From the NCBI GenBank assembly GCA_037127255.1, contig JBANSL010000018.1, positions 13,241,175 to 13,305,174 on the forward strand: a stretch of 64,000 nt of DNA, given 5' to 3'. How positions within the stretch are numbered: the first letter of the stretch is position 1; every line of letters begins with the position of its first letter. The notes under the pieces were generated by a model. The model did not search any database, was not told the origin of the DNA, and was given only the letters and a program-made list of their open reading frames with translations. The DNA is from Persicaria tinctoria (lineage: Eukaryota; Streptophyta; Magnoliopsida; Caryophyllales; Polygonaceae). Below are positions 11,499 through 23,100 of the stretch, piece after piece. The position numbers and the translations under genes were made by a program.

Positions 11499-12674
11499 TG
11501 AGTCAGCAGAGCCGAACACTACCCTATCAAAGTCCGACTCAGACCGATGAGTAAGGATCGTGTACACAGGTGCACGACTCATATACTATGGTTTGTTATA
11601 TTAACTTTTCGATGTATGACACTTTTGACTCCATTCACATCTCAACATACCCAAACTCTTACCGTTGAAAACAATCTCAAATTAAATTTCGGGAATTGTG
11701 TTCAGATAATTTATTTTGATTTTTCAACCTTTTCTTAAACTGAAAAGGTACTTAAAAATTATGTTTCAATATTCTGTTTTCAGTAGCAATATATCCCTCG
11801 TAATGTACAAGTTTTGGTTATTACGAAACTTCCACAATGAGAAAATCAAGCACCGATTTTAACAAGTTATATGGATAAGATCGATAATATTGTAATTAAC
11901 TACAGTTTAATTTGGTTTATAATTAAATAGATGAATGATTTCATGCAACTTGGCTTAAATTCAATTACACCGTTTTGTATGAATATGATGGAAGCTGTAC
12001 GTTTTGGTCGAGCCTATTGACTTAAATATAAGGCCTTTTGACTGTTAAGATTTGATTGTTTTAGAGGCTTGTCGATCAAATCGAATAAAACAGTTTACTT
12101 GTTGAGAGTGTTAACCCAAACAACATAACAATAATCTGGCATTGGCTATCCACCTTACGTGCTCTCTAATTAGTAATTAAGTAATTACACTTACCATTAC
12201 ATTACCCATTCGATGAGCTATAAACTTTAGAAGCTAAGTCAACTTAACCACGCGTTTTTATTTCAATCAAGTTAAGTTAGAGCCTCGCCTCTTGGATTTA
12301 TTTAGCCGCTAGATAAGGGGTTTGTACACTTTTTCAATATCTTAAACAAGTGGATATATAGACTACTAATTTAGTTTAGTGTCCATGTGTCTCGTATATG
12401 AAAACAGATTAACATGATTTTTTCATATTTTATTAATTATTTATTTAAAATATGATAATATACGCAATCAATTTGAATTACATTTTTTTTAAAAAAAAAA
12501 AATTCCAAATTTTTTTTTTTAAACAAACTATATTGTAACTCTTGTCAACCTTATTTTCTTTTCATCAATTAAAAAAAAAATACTTTTTCAAAGTTTTATT
12601 AAAAAAAACTAAACAATAACTAATTTGGATGAATAAGCTAATTATGTTATATGATTATTATAATTATTATTATT

Positions 12675-12870
12675 ATTATGGGGATGTACAAAATATACAC
12701 TTTACTTAGATAGAGTTTTGTCTATAGATAGATTTACTATTGCTTAGAGTCTAAGGAGTTTATCTCTATATATTATACCGGTGGTAACACCAAGAGATAT
12801 CAGTTGAATACAATCACATATTCCCCTCGCTTTTTTTACTTTAGTTTACAATACGTTATCAGCACGAATT
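12675..12870 (+). repeat. Copia-type LTR/primer-site remnant
   Basis: A stretch beginning TGGGGATGTACAAAATATAC and running to ACAATACGTTATCAGCACG. The final words resemble the LTR end and tRNA-primer junction of many plant Copia elements (ACGTTATCAGCACG). No internal coding sequence or second LTR follows, so it is a remnant. The assignment relies on remembered word patterns. Confidence 0.4.
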
Positions 12871-13063
12871 GCTCCTCTTATATTGATTAGAGATAGCGAA
12901 GAAGTTTACTTGTGCCTCTACAATTCAAATCTCACAAAAGATGAGTTTTCCATTCCTTTTATTTGAAATTATCAATCTATTATATATATCCTACGTTTTG
13001 GTGTTATTTGTTTATAAAAAAAATAAAAAATGAACAACCCGGTTGGTCGGTGATCTTTGTCAT

Positions 13064-13213
13064 ATATTTTTTTTATTAGGTAAAGATTCGAGCTCAGAGA
13101 AGCCGGAAATTCAAGAGACCGACGAATGTACAGACGGACTAGCCGTCAACATACAACAACGTACAAACACGCAAAATAAAATGAAAGAAACAACCCTAGA
13201 AAAAAACGGCAAT
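13064..13213 (-). mobile_element. 5'-truncated retroposon tail with 15-bp target duplication
   Basis: A 150-bp insertion is flanked by direct copies of GGTGATCTTTGTCAT at 13049-13063 and 13214-13228. On the minus strand it ends GCTCGAATCTTTACCTAAT plus poly(A). The same ending style occurs near 33748 (CGAATTCTTACCTTATAAAA), so these look like 3' tails of one LINE or SINE family. It has no coding capacity. Confidence 0.75.
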
Positions 13214-13732
13214 GGTGATCTTTGTCATTGGACTCATTTGTGTCGACAATACAATATAGAAGGTATACGTACAATAATAATAATAAAATATAGGAGTATA
13301 CAAACTATACACCATACCAAACAACAAATACAGAACTGGCCTACTTTTAAATTGACCTTTGAAGAGGAGATTACGTACCATCATGAGAAAACTCGGACAA
13401 CTCAACCACGGAGAAGAAGAAATTTGAGATGGAGCAAGCCAGATGAGAGATCCTTTAAGATCAATTTTGATGGATTCAAACTATCTTCAGGTGAAGCTTC
13501 TACAAGTTTCGTTATTAGGGACCACAATGAGACAGTCATCGAGTATGACGGATTCAAATGTGGACACATCTCAGCATTAGCTGCGGAGGCTCTAGCGATC
13601 AGAGGAGGCACCGCCAAGGTAGGGCCGGACCTGAGTTGTAACTTCCCCGAGGCGAGTTATGAAAGTTGTGCCCTCACAATCCGAAAACTAAACACCGAGC
13701 CATCAAAAAAACATGTAGCTATTTACTATATT

Positions 13733-14296
13733 CAGGGCCGGACCTGAGATTTGAAATGCCCGAGGCAAGATATAAAAATTGGGCCCTCTACTATTATTTC
13801 TTTGGAGAATTTTCTTTATCATTTCGTTCAATTCATTTATTTTATTTAGCTATTTTTATATAAAAAAGTTCAATATGAGTGGTTTTAAATTTTTTGTATT
13901 CGTGATTTTGAGCAGTTATTCTTTTAGAAAGGGTTTGTGAAAATCTAATTTTTTTTAAATATGAAGTTGCACAAGATAAAACGACATAAAACATTTATAA
14001 AATTTTGTTTATTTTTCATAACCATATATAATGGATAATTTCTACTTTATTGGTGGCTTTTAGTGATTATTAAATGAAATTTTGGTGGAAAAAATATAAT
14101 TAAATTAATGGGTTACAAAGAGAATTGAATTATTGACTAATAGAAAAGAATAAGATTTTTTACCAATACACTATAATTGCTTTAGTTAAACTTACTAATA
14201 AAAAAATCCATATAGTTTAAAAAAAAAATTTGGGCCCCTTTTTAGTTTTGGGCCCGAGGCGGAGGCCTCTTGTGCCTCCCCTCAGGTCCGGCCTTG
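13733..14296. mobile_element. Nested hAT MITE (inner), 564 bp
   Basis: Termini CAGGGCCGGACCTGAG and CTCAGGTCCGGCCTTG are inverted copies. The 8-bp duplication ACTATATT is at 13725-13732 and 14297-14304. Its terminal sequence nearly matches the outer element, and the next bases (CCGAGGC, then GCCCTC) are also shared, so both belong to one family. The interior is AT-rich and non-coding. Confidence 0.88.
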
Positions 14297-14957
14297 ACTA
14301 TATTATATAAGTGTATTAACATTTCAGCTTCAACAGCAGCGGCAACAACTTAGTCAACCTCTTCATTCAATTCATTGACAATTTGATTAATAGTGAAATC
14401 TTCCTATATACGTATAAAAAGAAGATAAATTCCTCCTGACAATTGCTTTCCCAAAAAAATATATAGTTAGACAAAAATTCAATTCCAAAATGTTACAAAT
14501 TCAATTTCAAAACCCTACAAATTCAATCCTAAATCAAAAATAAATTCAAATCCTAAACCCAACAAATTCAGAAGTTTCAATCCAACAATCCTAATTCCAA
14601 AACCGTCAACAATCCTAATTCCAAAATTATAAAACTAACCAATTAAATCCAAATAATTTCGAAAACCTAAGATGAAATTGAACAAAGTTTACCTAATTTC
14701 GCAATTAGAACTAGCTTGGGAGGAGTCGAGGAGAGGCTAGATTGTCGGAAGAGGCTGGAGGGGGAAACCGAAAGCCCAGAGCCCGACCTGCGAAAGTCGT
14801 TGCGGTTGGAGGGAGTCAGGGAGAGACCGACTGCCGAGGGGGAGGCTTGGAGGAGAGAACGACAGCCAGGCTGATCGTGGTTCCGACAATCCGATGCCGG
14901 TGGTCGCAGGTCGCTGCTTTGTTGCGAATCGCCCGGGTGAGTTGCCGACCCATCACC

Positions 14958-15270
14958 CTCCTTGTTGTTTGATGTACAGTGCACGAGCGTTCTTTTTGAG
15001 TTGTTGGAACGCTGCGTTTCCTTTCCTTCTACGGGAGATGCTCTGTCGGGTGAGTTTGCTGTGCAAAGTACTGAAGCAGGGTTTTGATGTCTAAAAAAAA
15101 AAAACAGATACAACTCCTTGTTGTTTGATGTCCAGTGCACGAGCGTTCTTTTTAAGTTGTTGGAACGCTGTGTTTCCTTTCCTTATGCGGGAGATGCTCT
15201 GTCTGGTGAGTTTGCTGTGCAAAGTACTGAAGTAGGGCTTTGATGTTTAAAAAAAAAAACAGATACAAAA
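14958..15270. repeat. 157-bp tandem duplication inside the hAT element
   Basis: Two copies start CTCCTTGTTGTTTGATGT at 14958 and 15115. They run through GCACGAGCGTTCTTTTT and GGGAGATGCTCTGTC to an A-run followed by CAGATACAA. They differ at a handful of positions. The repeat is non-coding. Confidence 0.85.
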
Positions 15271-15818
15271 AACTTGAGGGTATTAGGCTTCGAACTTAAG
15301 GCCCCTGCAATCCAAATTAAATACCTTCCGTCCCCTGACCATCGAGCCAAGTTGTCCATTTAATTTATATTCCACTTTACTTATATTTATTATAAAAATA
15401 CCTAATATATATACACACTATGAGCCCCTAGGCTGATTGGGCCTGTTGGGCCTCGCCCAGGTCCGGCCCTGCGCCAAGGCAAAGGAGCTTCGATCGACTT
15501 CCCAATATCATGATTGAAGGCGATAGCCTGACCGTCATCAATTGTTTGTGAGGTCTGTGCAGTTGCCCGTGGGAGATCGAGATGTTGATTTCTAACACCC
15601 TGCTCATGCTCCAACATTTTGCTAGGGTGCAATTCGGTCATGTCTTCCGAGAGGTCAACTCAACCGTCGATAGGATCGCGTATCTAATCCACACCACGCC
15701 CACGCGGGACCTCCTCGTTGATCCTGCGTACCCTTGGATGGTGGTCTAGTAGGGTCTGACCCATTCAAATCATTATCTTATAAAAAAAACAAAAAAAGTG
15801 CTCAAAAAAAAAACTATG

Positions 15819-17299
15819 GGAAATTCCGTTTGGTGCCCCTGAGGTTTTGACAATTCCGCTTGGTGTCCCAAGGTGTTTTTTTGTCCGGATGGTGCCCCTG
15901 AGTTTTATCAAAAGTTCGCCTCATGCCCAAAACTCATATTTTCACTTTTTAAAATGAATAAAACGGCCCATTATTTTTTCTTATTTCACAAGACCACCTT
16001 TATTTTTAACAATGAATAAAATTAACTATTATTTAACTAAATCCAACCTAAAAGGAGAAAAAAAAACACCTTATATATATTTTTTCAATAAAATCACACA
16101 TAATTTCCAAAATTTTAGCAAAAACTCACCCATTGTTACAAATTTTTTTTTTTGAAGAAAATCAACATTTATTTTTAACATGACATAAAAGATTCATTAT
16201 TTTAATATTTTGCAAAAAAAAAAAACTCATTATTTTCCAAACATTGTACATACATAACATACCACTTATTATTTATAAAAAATTTGCATCAATTCCCCCT
16301 TATATTTTTTGAAAAAAAAATACCACTTACTGTATTATTTATAAAAGATTCATTATTTTAATTTAGAGGCCAATTTTTTTTTTCAAAAAATTGGCCTATA
16401 AATTACAAAAAGAAAAAGAAAAATCATAAAACCATACTTTGGATAAAAAAATCTTCTTTATTCTAATTGAGTATTGGGAAAAAAAATCAACCCTTTATTT
16501 TTTACATAACTTTTTCTTTTTCAATAAAATTCTAATCAAGTATTGGGTTAGATTGATCAATTAGGATGGTTCATGGTGGGCCAATTCGATTCGATCCGAC
16601 ATTTTTAGGTCAGGTCAAACCCGAAGACCGAATATTAAAAGAAAACGATAGTTGTAATGTATTTCTTTCTTGTACAATGAACTATTGTGCCTAAATATTA
16701 AATTACAAAAAAATAAGTCCGAGTTTACGCATCGACCCGAAAAAAAAATATACTACCAAAATATTAAGCCACCATATGAGCAGCCGCATTTACAATTGTT
16801 AAAATTTAGTGAGTTATAGGTAAAATATTATTTTGGAAAATAATAGGTGTTAAATATTTTTTTGGAAAAAATAACGAGCGTTTTTATTTTATTTTTTCAA
16901 AGTATGGAAATTGGAAACTAATATGTCTTTTGTATAATATTCACAACCCCATAATTTTGTTTTAAATTTTTTTGGAAGAAGGGTGATTTTGTGATAAAAA
17001 GTTTTGGAAATAATACAGTATGTGATTTTGTTAAATTTTAGAAATAAAGGTGGTTTTTTCAATTTTATCTTGAACTTAGTTAAATAATAGGTAATTTTGT
17101 TCATTGTTAAAAAATAAAAGAGGTTTTGTGAAATAAGGAAAAATAATGGGCCGTTTTATTCATTTTAAAAAGTGAAAAATATGAGTTTTGGGCATGAGGC
17201 GGACTTTTGACAAAACTCAGGGGTACCATCCGGACAAAAAAAAACCTTGGGGCACCAAGCGGAATTGCCAAAACCTCAGGGGCACCAAACGGAATTTAC
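15819..17299. mobile_element. Foldback element with very long inverted arms
   Basis: The left end reads AAATTCCGTTTGGTGCCCCT and the right end is its inverse (AGGGGCACC, then AAACGGAATTT). Similarity continues inward through GTCCGGATGGTGCCCC, ATGCCCAAAACTCAT and AACGGCCCATTATTTTT, and, more weakly, through AACAATGAATAAAATTA for some 600 bp per arm. The middle is AT-rich and non-coding. No clean target duplication is visible, so it could be a MULE-type or another foldback class. Confidence 0.75.
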
Positions 17300-17310
17300 A
17301 CCATACCAAC

Positions 17311-17538
17311 TACTCCCTTCGCTCTTTAATGTTTGACATTTTACTATTCAAGCACGTTCTTTAAGGTACTAAAACTATATAAAATATTAATTTTTTTATA
17401 AAAAATTTAAAATGATCTCATACTTATTAGTAATATACTTAAAAAAATTGAATAAAAAATTAATATTTTATATAATTTTTATCTTTCTAAAAATACATGC
17501 ATAATTGAAAATGACAAATATTAAGTAACGGAGGAGTA
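17311..17538. mobile_element. Stowaway-type MITE
   Basis: Starts TA then CTCCCTTCGCTCTTTAATG and ends ATTAAGTAACGGAGGAG then TA. These are the usual imperfect inverted ends of Tc1/mariner-derived Stowaway MITEs (CTCCCTCCGT...), with a TA target duplication at 17311-17312 and 17537-17538. The interior is AT-rich. It lies 94 bp upstream of the start codon of the GPI-anchored protein gene, so it may be part of that gene's promoter. Confidence 0.8.
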
Positions 17539-17631
17539 CTCTACGACGTCGTTTCTTTCACCGACTACACCGTCTTTACTTCTTCCACTTCCTCCGAATC
17601 TCCTCATTGCCCACTCGAGAAAAAAACGGCA

Positions 17632-19364
17632 ATGGCGTCCTGTAAACTGTGGCTCATCTTCCTAGCCGTCATCTTCATCAGCCACTCCGTCCAAGCTGAT
17701 GGTACCCCGCATTCCAATCTCTTTACTTCTTTTCCCAGTTTCCTGTTCAATTAGTAGATTTGGTTTGCGCGTTTCTCGCAATCAGCGAAGTTAGCTGTGA
17801 TTAATATTCTTAATTTGCGCTGAAAATGACTCATCATAGCTGGATTTCTTGCCCAATTGATTGCATTATCTCTTCTTAGTTTTTTTCCTAGATCTTTTTT
17901 TTTTGTGATCGGTTTTTCGGGAGCGAGTTAATTAGGCTGAGATCTGAAAACTTTAATCTTTGCAAGTTCATCTTTATGCTTTAGATCTGAAATCCATAGT
18001 GGAGAAATCGGTTAACTGCGGTACCTCATTGTTGATTCATTTTGAAGGGCTTCACCTGTTCTCTCATCGGTATATTGAATTTGAATATGAACATGCCAAT
18101 CCGAGATAGATCTGGATCCTTGGATCATATCAAACCCTTGTTTCATGATTTTTGAATTCCAGTACATTGTCAGACCTGTCTATGCATCTTTCCCTCTTTC
18201 AGTTAAGCTAGGTTTCAGGATCTGTGTGGCTTTTCAGGATATCCACAAATATGAAGTAAAAACTGTTTGATTCAGTGGGAAAGTATAATAGTAACTAACA
18301 ATACATGATGTGAAGTATATTTTAGAGGAATAGCAAAGCCATTGCTAATGAGACATTAAGCATTGGAGATGATAAGGTAATGATGATTCATTTTGATTAA
18401 TGGTGTTGCTGTTGTTCACCAAAACATATATTATAGGGCTCAGTTAGAGAACTTAGAGGTAGAAAGGATATAGAAACGATTTCATTCTACTTTTTGATTC
18501 ATTCCATCCGCGTTCTTAATATACCTGCATTTCTTGTTCATTCAAGTATTCAGCTTCATCTGTATCTCCATTATATTTGCTCAAATAGTGAGTTAGTTAT
18601 TATCACTCTCCTGAATGTATTCGATCTCCTACTTAATCAACTATGAGTCGTCTAATATGTTATTGGAAATTGAAAAATGTTTTTGGTCATCGTGGTCGTA
18701 TGTTATACTCTTTGACTCTTTGGTGGCGATCAAGCCCTTCCAATGTGTGGCATTTAGCGTGGCCTTCGTTTTCTTCAGATCTCGACTGTTCTTCGACTTG
18801 TCTTGTAGTCTTGTCTTTATCCAACTCCCGATGCTTATCAGATGCATTTTGCTTGCAGATGAAGCTGACAACCTATTCCAAGGCATTAACACATACAGAA
18901 CGTCACTGAATTTAACGTCACTTGAGCAGAACAACAATGCAGAATGTCTAGCTGAGCAAATCGCTGAGCAATACAAGGGCCAACCATGTACCAACACAAC
19001 TGGATCCGACACCGTGCTGGGCACCGAGAACAACTTTCCCAACTATCCAGACTTCCTTTCTCATTGCCACCTGAACATAACCAACACCAGGGATGGCACC
19101 ATAATGCCCGCGTGTGTACCAGGGCTAGACCCAAGTCTGGTGCTCACAAACTTCACCAAGAGCCAATACTCTGGCTCTCTTAACGACACCAAGTACACTG
19201 GAGCTGGGATTAGCTCTGAAGGCGACTGGATTGTTGTTGTCTTGAGCACGAACACATCAGGTGGCAGCTTTGAAACCGCTACTGGAGATGGTTTTGTTTC
19301 CAGTCCTGGTTGCCTGATCTACCACTTGGTGTTTGCTGTTTTCGGGTCCTTCTTTTTCTTATGA
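17632..19364 (+). CDS. Small GPI-anchored cell-surface protein (At5g19230/At3g06035-like)
   Basis: Exon 1 is 17632-17701 and exon 2 is 18859-19364 (donor GT at 17702, acceptor AG at 18857-18858), giving 191 residues. Exon 1 encodes a signal peptide (MASCKLWLIFLAVIFISHS, cleavage near VQA). The mature part begins DEADNLFQGINTYRTSLNL and carries Cys residues in NAECL, GQPCTN, SHCHL and PACVPG plus several N-glycosylation sites (NLT, NTT, NIT, NFT, NDT, NTS). The C-terminus, after VSSPG, is a hydrophobic tail (CLIYHLVFAVFGSFFFL) that looks like a GPI-attachment signal. I recognise the plant family of uncharacterised GPI-anchored proteins; its biochemical role is unknown. Expected location is the outer plasma-membrane face. 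Its 3' flank (19365-20167) has no other gene. Confidence 0.88.
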
Positions 19365-20167
19365 GCTGAAGCTTAACTTTTCTCTCTTATGGAAAGCCCC
19401 TCTGGTTTGTTACTGGATCAACTTAATGTGGGCGATTGAACCTGTTCAGATGAAAGTAAATAGCATCGTTGGTTGTTGTTTGCTTGTATACATTGGTTGG
19501 AGGAACTTCTGTGAGATGCTGCACATGCATTAACTGTTGTTTTTAGGGGTTTATGTTGCCATTTACGAGCATGATTTGCATCTTCTCCGACAATGTTTTT
19601 CCAGCTCTTGAAGGGCATCAGTGATTGAGTACTGTTCGCAGTAGTTTGCCTACAGATGGGCCAAAGATCTCAACAAACAAAACTTGAAAATGTGTGTTTA
19701 TCCGAAAACCGACCTTACATTACATCTGCTTCTTGAACATCAGTATATATGTGCCTAAGGCTATCTCCATGGTAAGCTAAAAAATGGATTTTGACCTAAT
19801 TTTGCGAACGCGCAGTCAATCACGATCGCGGAATGTGAATTTACGGTTTATTGTTCACCTCATGTTTGAATTTGGTTCCGAGGTCAAATAAAAGTTGTAT
19901 CTCTCAGAAAGAAAGTGCGTTACAAAATCAACTTTTTGGGCGAATAACTTCTATTAACTTGTTCTTTGTTTCGACTCTCTTCTTCTTCTCAGGTCTCCAC
20001 TCTCGTTTCGTTTTGGACTCTTATTGACCATTCCTTCGTTCATTTAACCTCATTGTCCCACCTCGGATCTACTTGGACTATAATTGATCTAAATATGACC
20101 AAATATGCAAATTCTATCTAATTAATGCACAATATGTAATATAAATAAACTAAAATATGACATAATA

Positions 20168-23100
20168 TCTATCTATTAATATTACTAATTCTGCTAGCAT
20201 TTTGCTGACATGTCACGCTCACAATTAAAGTTGAATTTTTTATTCAAATGAGCTTTTCTTATTGGTCAATATTATTATGGAAACTTTAAAATATTTGTTT
20301 CCTATTTTAAATATGATTTGAATTCATTCTTTTTTTTTATTTTCGGTTATATTGTCGTAAATATTGAGACATGTTTCCATTTTTTTCCCGATTGCAATAT
20401 ATCTATCTATCTATTAATCTATTAATCTATCTATCTATTATCTTCTATTAATATTACTAATTCTGCTAGCATTTTGCTGACGTGTCACACTCACAATTAA
20501 AGTTGAATTTTTTATTCAAATGAGCTTTTCTTATTGGTCAATATTATTATGGAAACTTTAAAATATTTGTTTCCTATTTTAAATATGATTTGAATTCATT
20601 CCCTTTTTTTAATTTTCGGTTATATTGTCGTAAATATTGAGACATGTTTCCATTTTTTTTTTCCGATTGCAATATCTATTAATATTACTAATTCTGCTAG
20701 CATTTTGCTGAGGTGTCACGCTCACAATTAAAGTTGAATTTTTTATTCAAATGAGCTTTTCTTATTGGTCAATATTATTATGGAAACTTTGAAATATTTG
20801 TTTCCTAATTTAAATATGATTTGAATCCGTTCCTTTTTTTTATTTTCGGTTATATTGTCGTAAATATTGAGACATGTTTCCATTTTTTTTTTCCGATTGC
20901 AATATATCTATCTATCTATCTATTAATATTACTAATTCTGCTAGCATTTGGCTGACGTGTCGCTCTGTAAATTAAAGTTGAATTTTTTAATCAAAAGTTT
21001 CATTTCTTATTAATCGATGTTATTAAGGGAAGTTTAAATATTTGTTTCCTATATTATATTCATCACGATCGTATTAAAAATATCTAGACAATTAATTCAA
21101 ATGTCAAAATAAAAATCTATTAATTAATAATCACAATATCTATTAATATTACTAATTCTGCTAGCATTTTGCTGACGTGTTGCTCTGTAAATTAAAGTTG
21201 AATTTTTTAATCAAAAGTTTCATTTCTTATTAATCGATGTTATTAAGGAAAGTTTAAATATTTGTTTCCTATATTATATTCATCACAATCGTATTAAAAA
21301 TATCTAGACAATTAATTCAAATGTCAAAATAAAAATCTATTAATTAATAATCTATTAATATTACTAATTCTGCTAGCATTTTGCTGACGTGTCACGCTCA
21401 CAATCAATCTATTATCTATCTATCTATGAATATTACTAATTCTGCTAACATTTTGCTGACGTGTCACGCTCACAATTAAAGTTGAATTTTTTATTCAAAT
21501 GAGCTTTTCTTATTGGTCAATATTATTATGGAAACTTTAAAATATCTGTTTCCTATTTTAAATATGATTTGAATCCATTCCCTTTTTTTTATTTTCGGTT
21601 ATATTGTCGTAAATATTGAGACTTGTTTCCATTTTTTTTCCAATTGCAATATATCTATTAATCCATCTATCTATCTATCTATTAATATTACTAATTCTGC
21701 TAGCATTTTGTTAACGTGTCACGCTCACAATTAAAGTTGAATTTTTTATTCAAATGAGCTTTTTTTATTGCTCAGTATTATTATGGAAACTTTAAAATAT
21801 TTGTTTCCTATTTTAAATATGATTTGAATCCGTTCTTTTTTTTTATTTTCGGTTATATTGTCGTAAATATTGAGACATGTTTCCATTTTTTTTTCCGATT
21901 GCAATATATCTATCTACTATCTATTAATCTATCTATCTATTAATATTACTAATTCTACTAGCATTTTGCTGATGTGTCACGCTCACAATTAAAGTTGAAT
22001 TTTTTATTCAAATGAGCTTTTCTTATTCGTCAATAGTATTATGGAAACTTTGAAATATTTGTTTCCTAATTTAAATATGATTTGAATCCGTTACTTTTTT
22101 TATATTTTCGGTTATATTGTCGTAAATATTGAGACATGTTTCCATTTTTTTTCCGATTGCAATATATCTATCTATCTATCTATTAATATTACTAATTCTG
22201 CTAGCATTAATCCATTGCAATATATCTATTAATCCATCTATCTATCTATCTATTAATATTACTAATTCTGCTAGCATTTTGTTAACGTGTCACGCTCACA
22301 ATTAAAGTTGAATTTTTTATTCAAATGAGCTTTTTTTATTGCTCAGTATTATTATGGAAACTTTAAAATATTTGTTTCCTATTTTAAATATGATTTGAAT
22401 CCGTTCTTTTTTTTTATTTTCGGTTATATTGTCGTAAATATTGAGACATGTTTCCATTTTTTTTTTCCGATTGCAATATATCTATCTACTATCTATTAAT
22501 CTATCTATCTATTAATATTACTAATTCTACTAGCATTTTGCTGATGTGTCACGCTCACAATTAAAGTTGAATTTTTTATTCAAATGAGCTTTTCTTATTC
22601 GTCAATAGTATTATGGAAACTTTGAAATATTTGTTTCCTAATTTAAATATGATTTGAATCCGTTACTTTTTTTATATTTTCGGTTATATTGTCGTAAATA
22701 TTGAGACATGTTTCCATTTTTTTTCCGATTGCAATATATCTATCTATCTATCTATCTATTAATATTACTAATTCTGCTAGCATTTTGCTGAGGTGTCACG
22801 CTCACAATTAAAGTTGAATTTTTTATTCAAATGAGCTTTTCTTATTGGTCAATATTATTATGGAAACTTTGAAATATTTGTTTCCTAATTTAAATATGAT
22901 TTGAATCCGTTCCTTTTTTTTATTTTCGGTTATATTGTCGTAAATATTGAGACATGTTTCCATTTTTTTTTTCCGATTGCAATATATCTATCTATCTATC
23001 TATTAATATTACTAATTCTGCTAGCATTTGGCTGACGTGTCGCTCTGTAAATTAAAGTTGAATTTTTTAATCAAAAGTTTCATTTCTTATTAATCGATGT

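Larger units (their letters stand above)
13620..15471. mobile_element. Non-autonomous hAT element (outer), 1,852 bp
   Basis: Terminal inverted repeats read TAGGGCCGGACCTG at the left and CAGGTCCGGCCCTG at the right. The 8-bp target duplication CGCCAAGG is at 13612-13619 and 15472-15479. An 8-bp duplication and AGGGCCGG termini are typical of plant hAT elements. The interior has no transposase. It carries a nested second element (13733-14296), a tandem duplication (14958-15270) and a GC-rich segment (14700-15100) that could be captured host sequence. It was inserted into a LINE RNase H frame. Confidence 0.88.
13380..15790 (+). pseudogene. LINE RNase H relic split by a hAT element
   Basis: The first half (13380-13619) reads KINFDGFKLSSGEASTSFV, then IRDHNETVIEYD, then ALAAEALAIRGGTAK. 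The second half (15472-15750) reads IEGDSLTVINCL, then a stop, then CPWEIEMLISNT and HVFREVNSTVDRIAYL. Together they cover the RNase H domain of the intact LINE at 48 kb in order. The break is exactly the hAT insertion 13620-15471. A frameshift before IEGDS and the in-frame stop show the copy was already decayed or decayed later. After the final stop (15747) the sequence runs to CATTATCTTATAAAA with a short A-rich tail (about 15790), the expected LINE 3' end. Confidence 0.75.

Noticed and set aside
15810..17310. 9-bp target duplication for the foldback element
   Set aside because: I compared the flanks and found no convincing match, so I did not assign it to Mutator.
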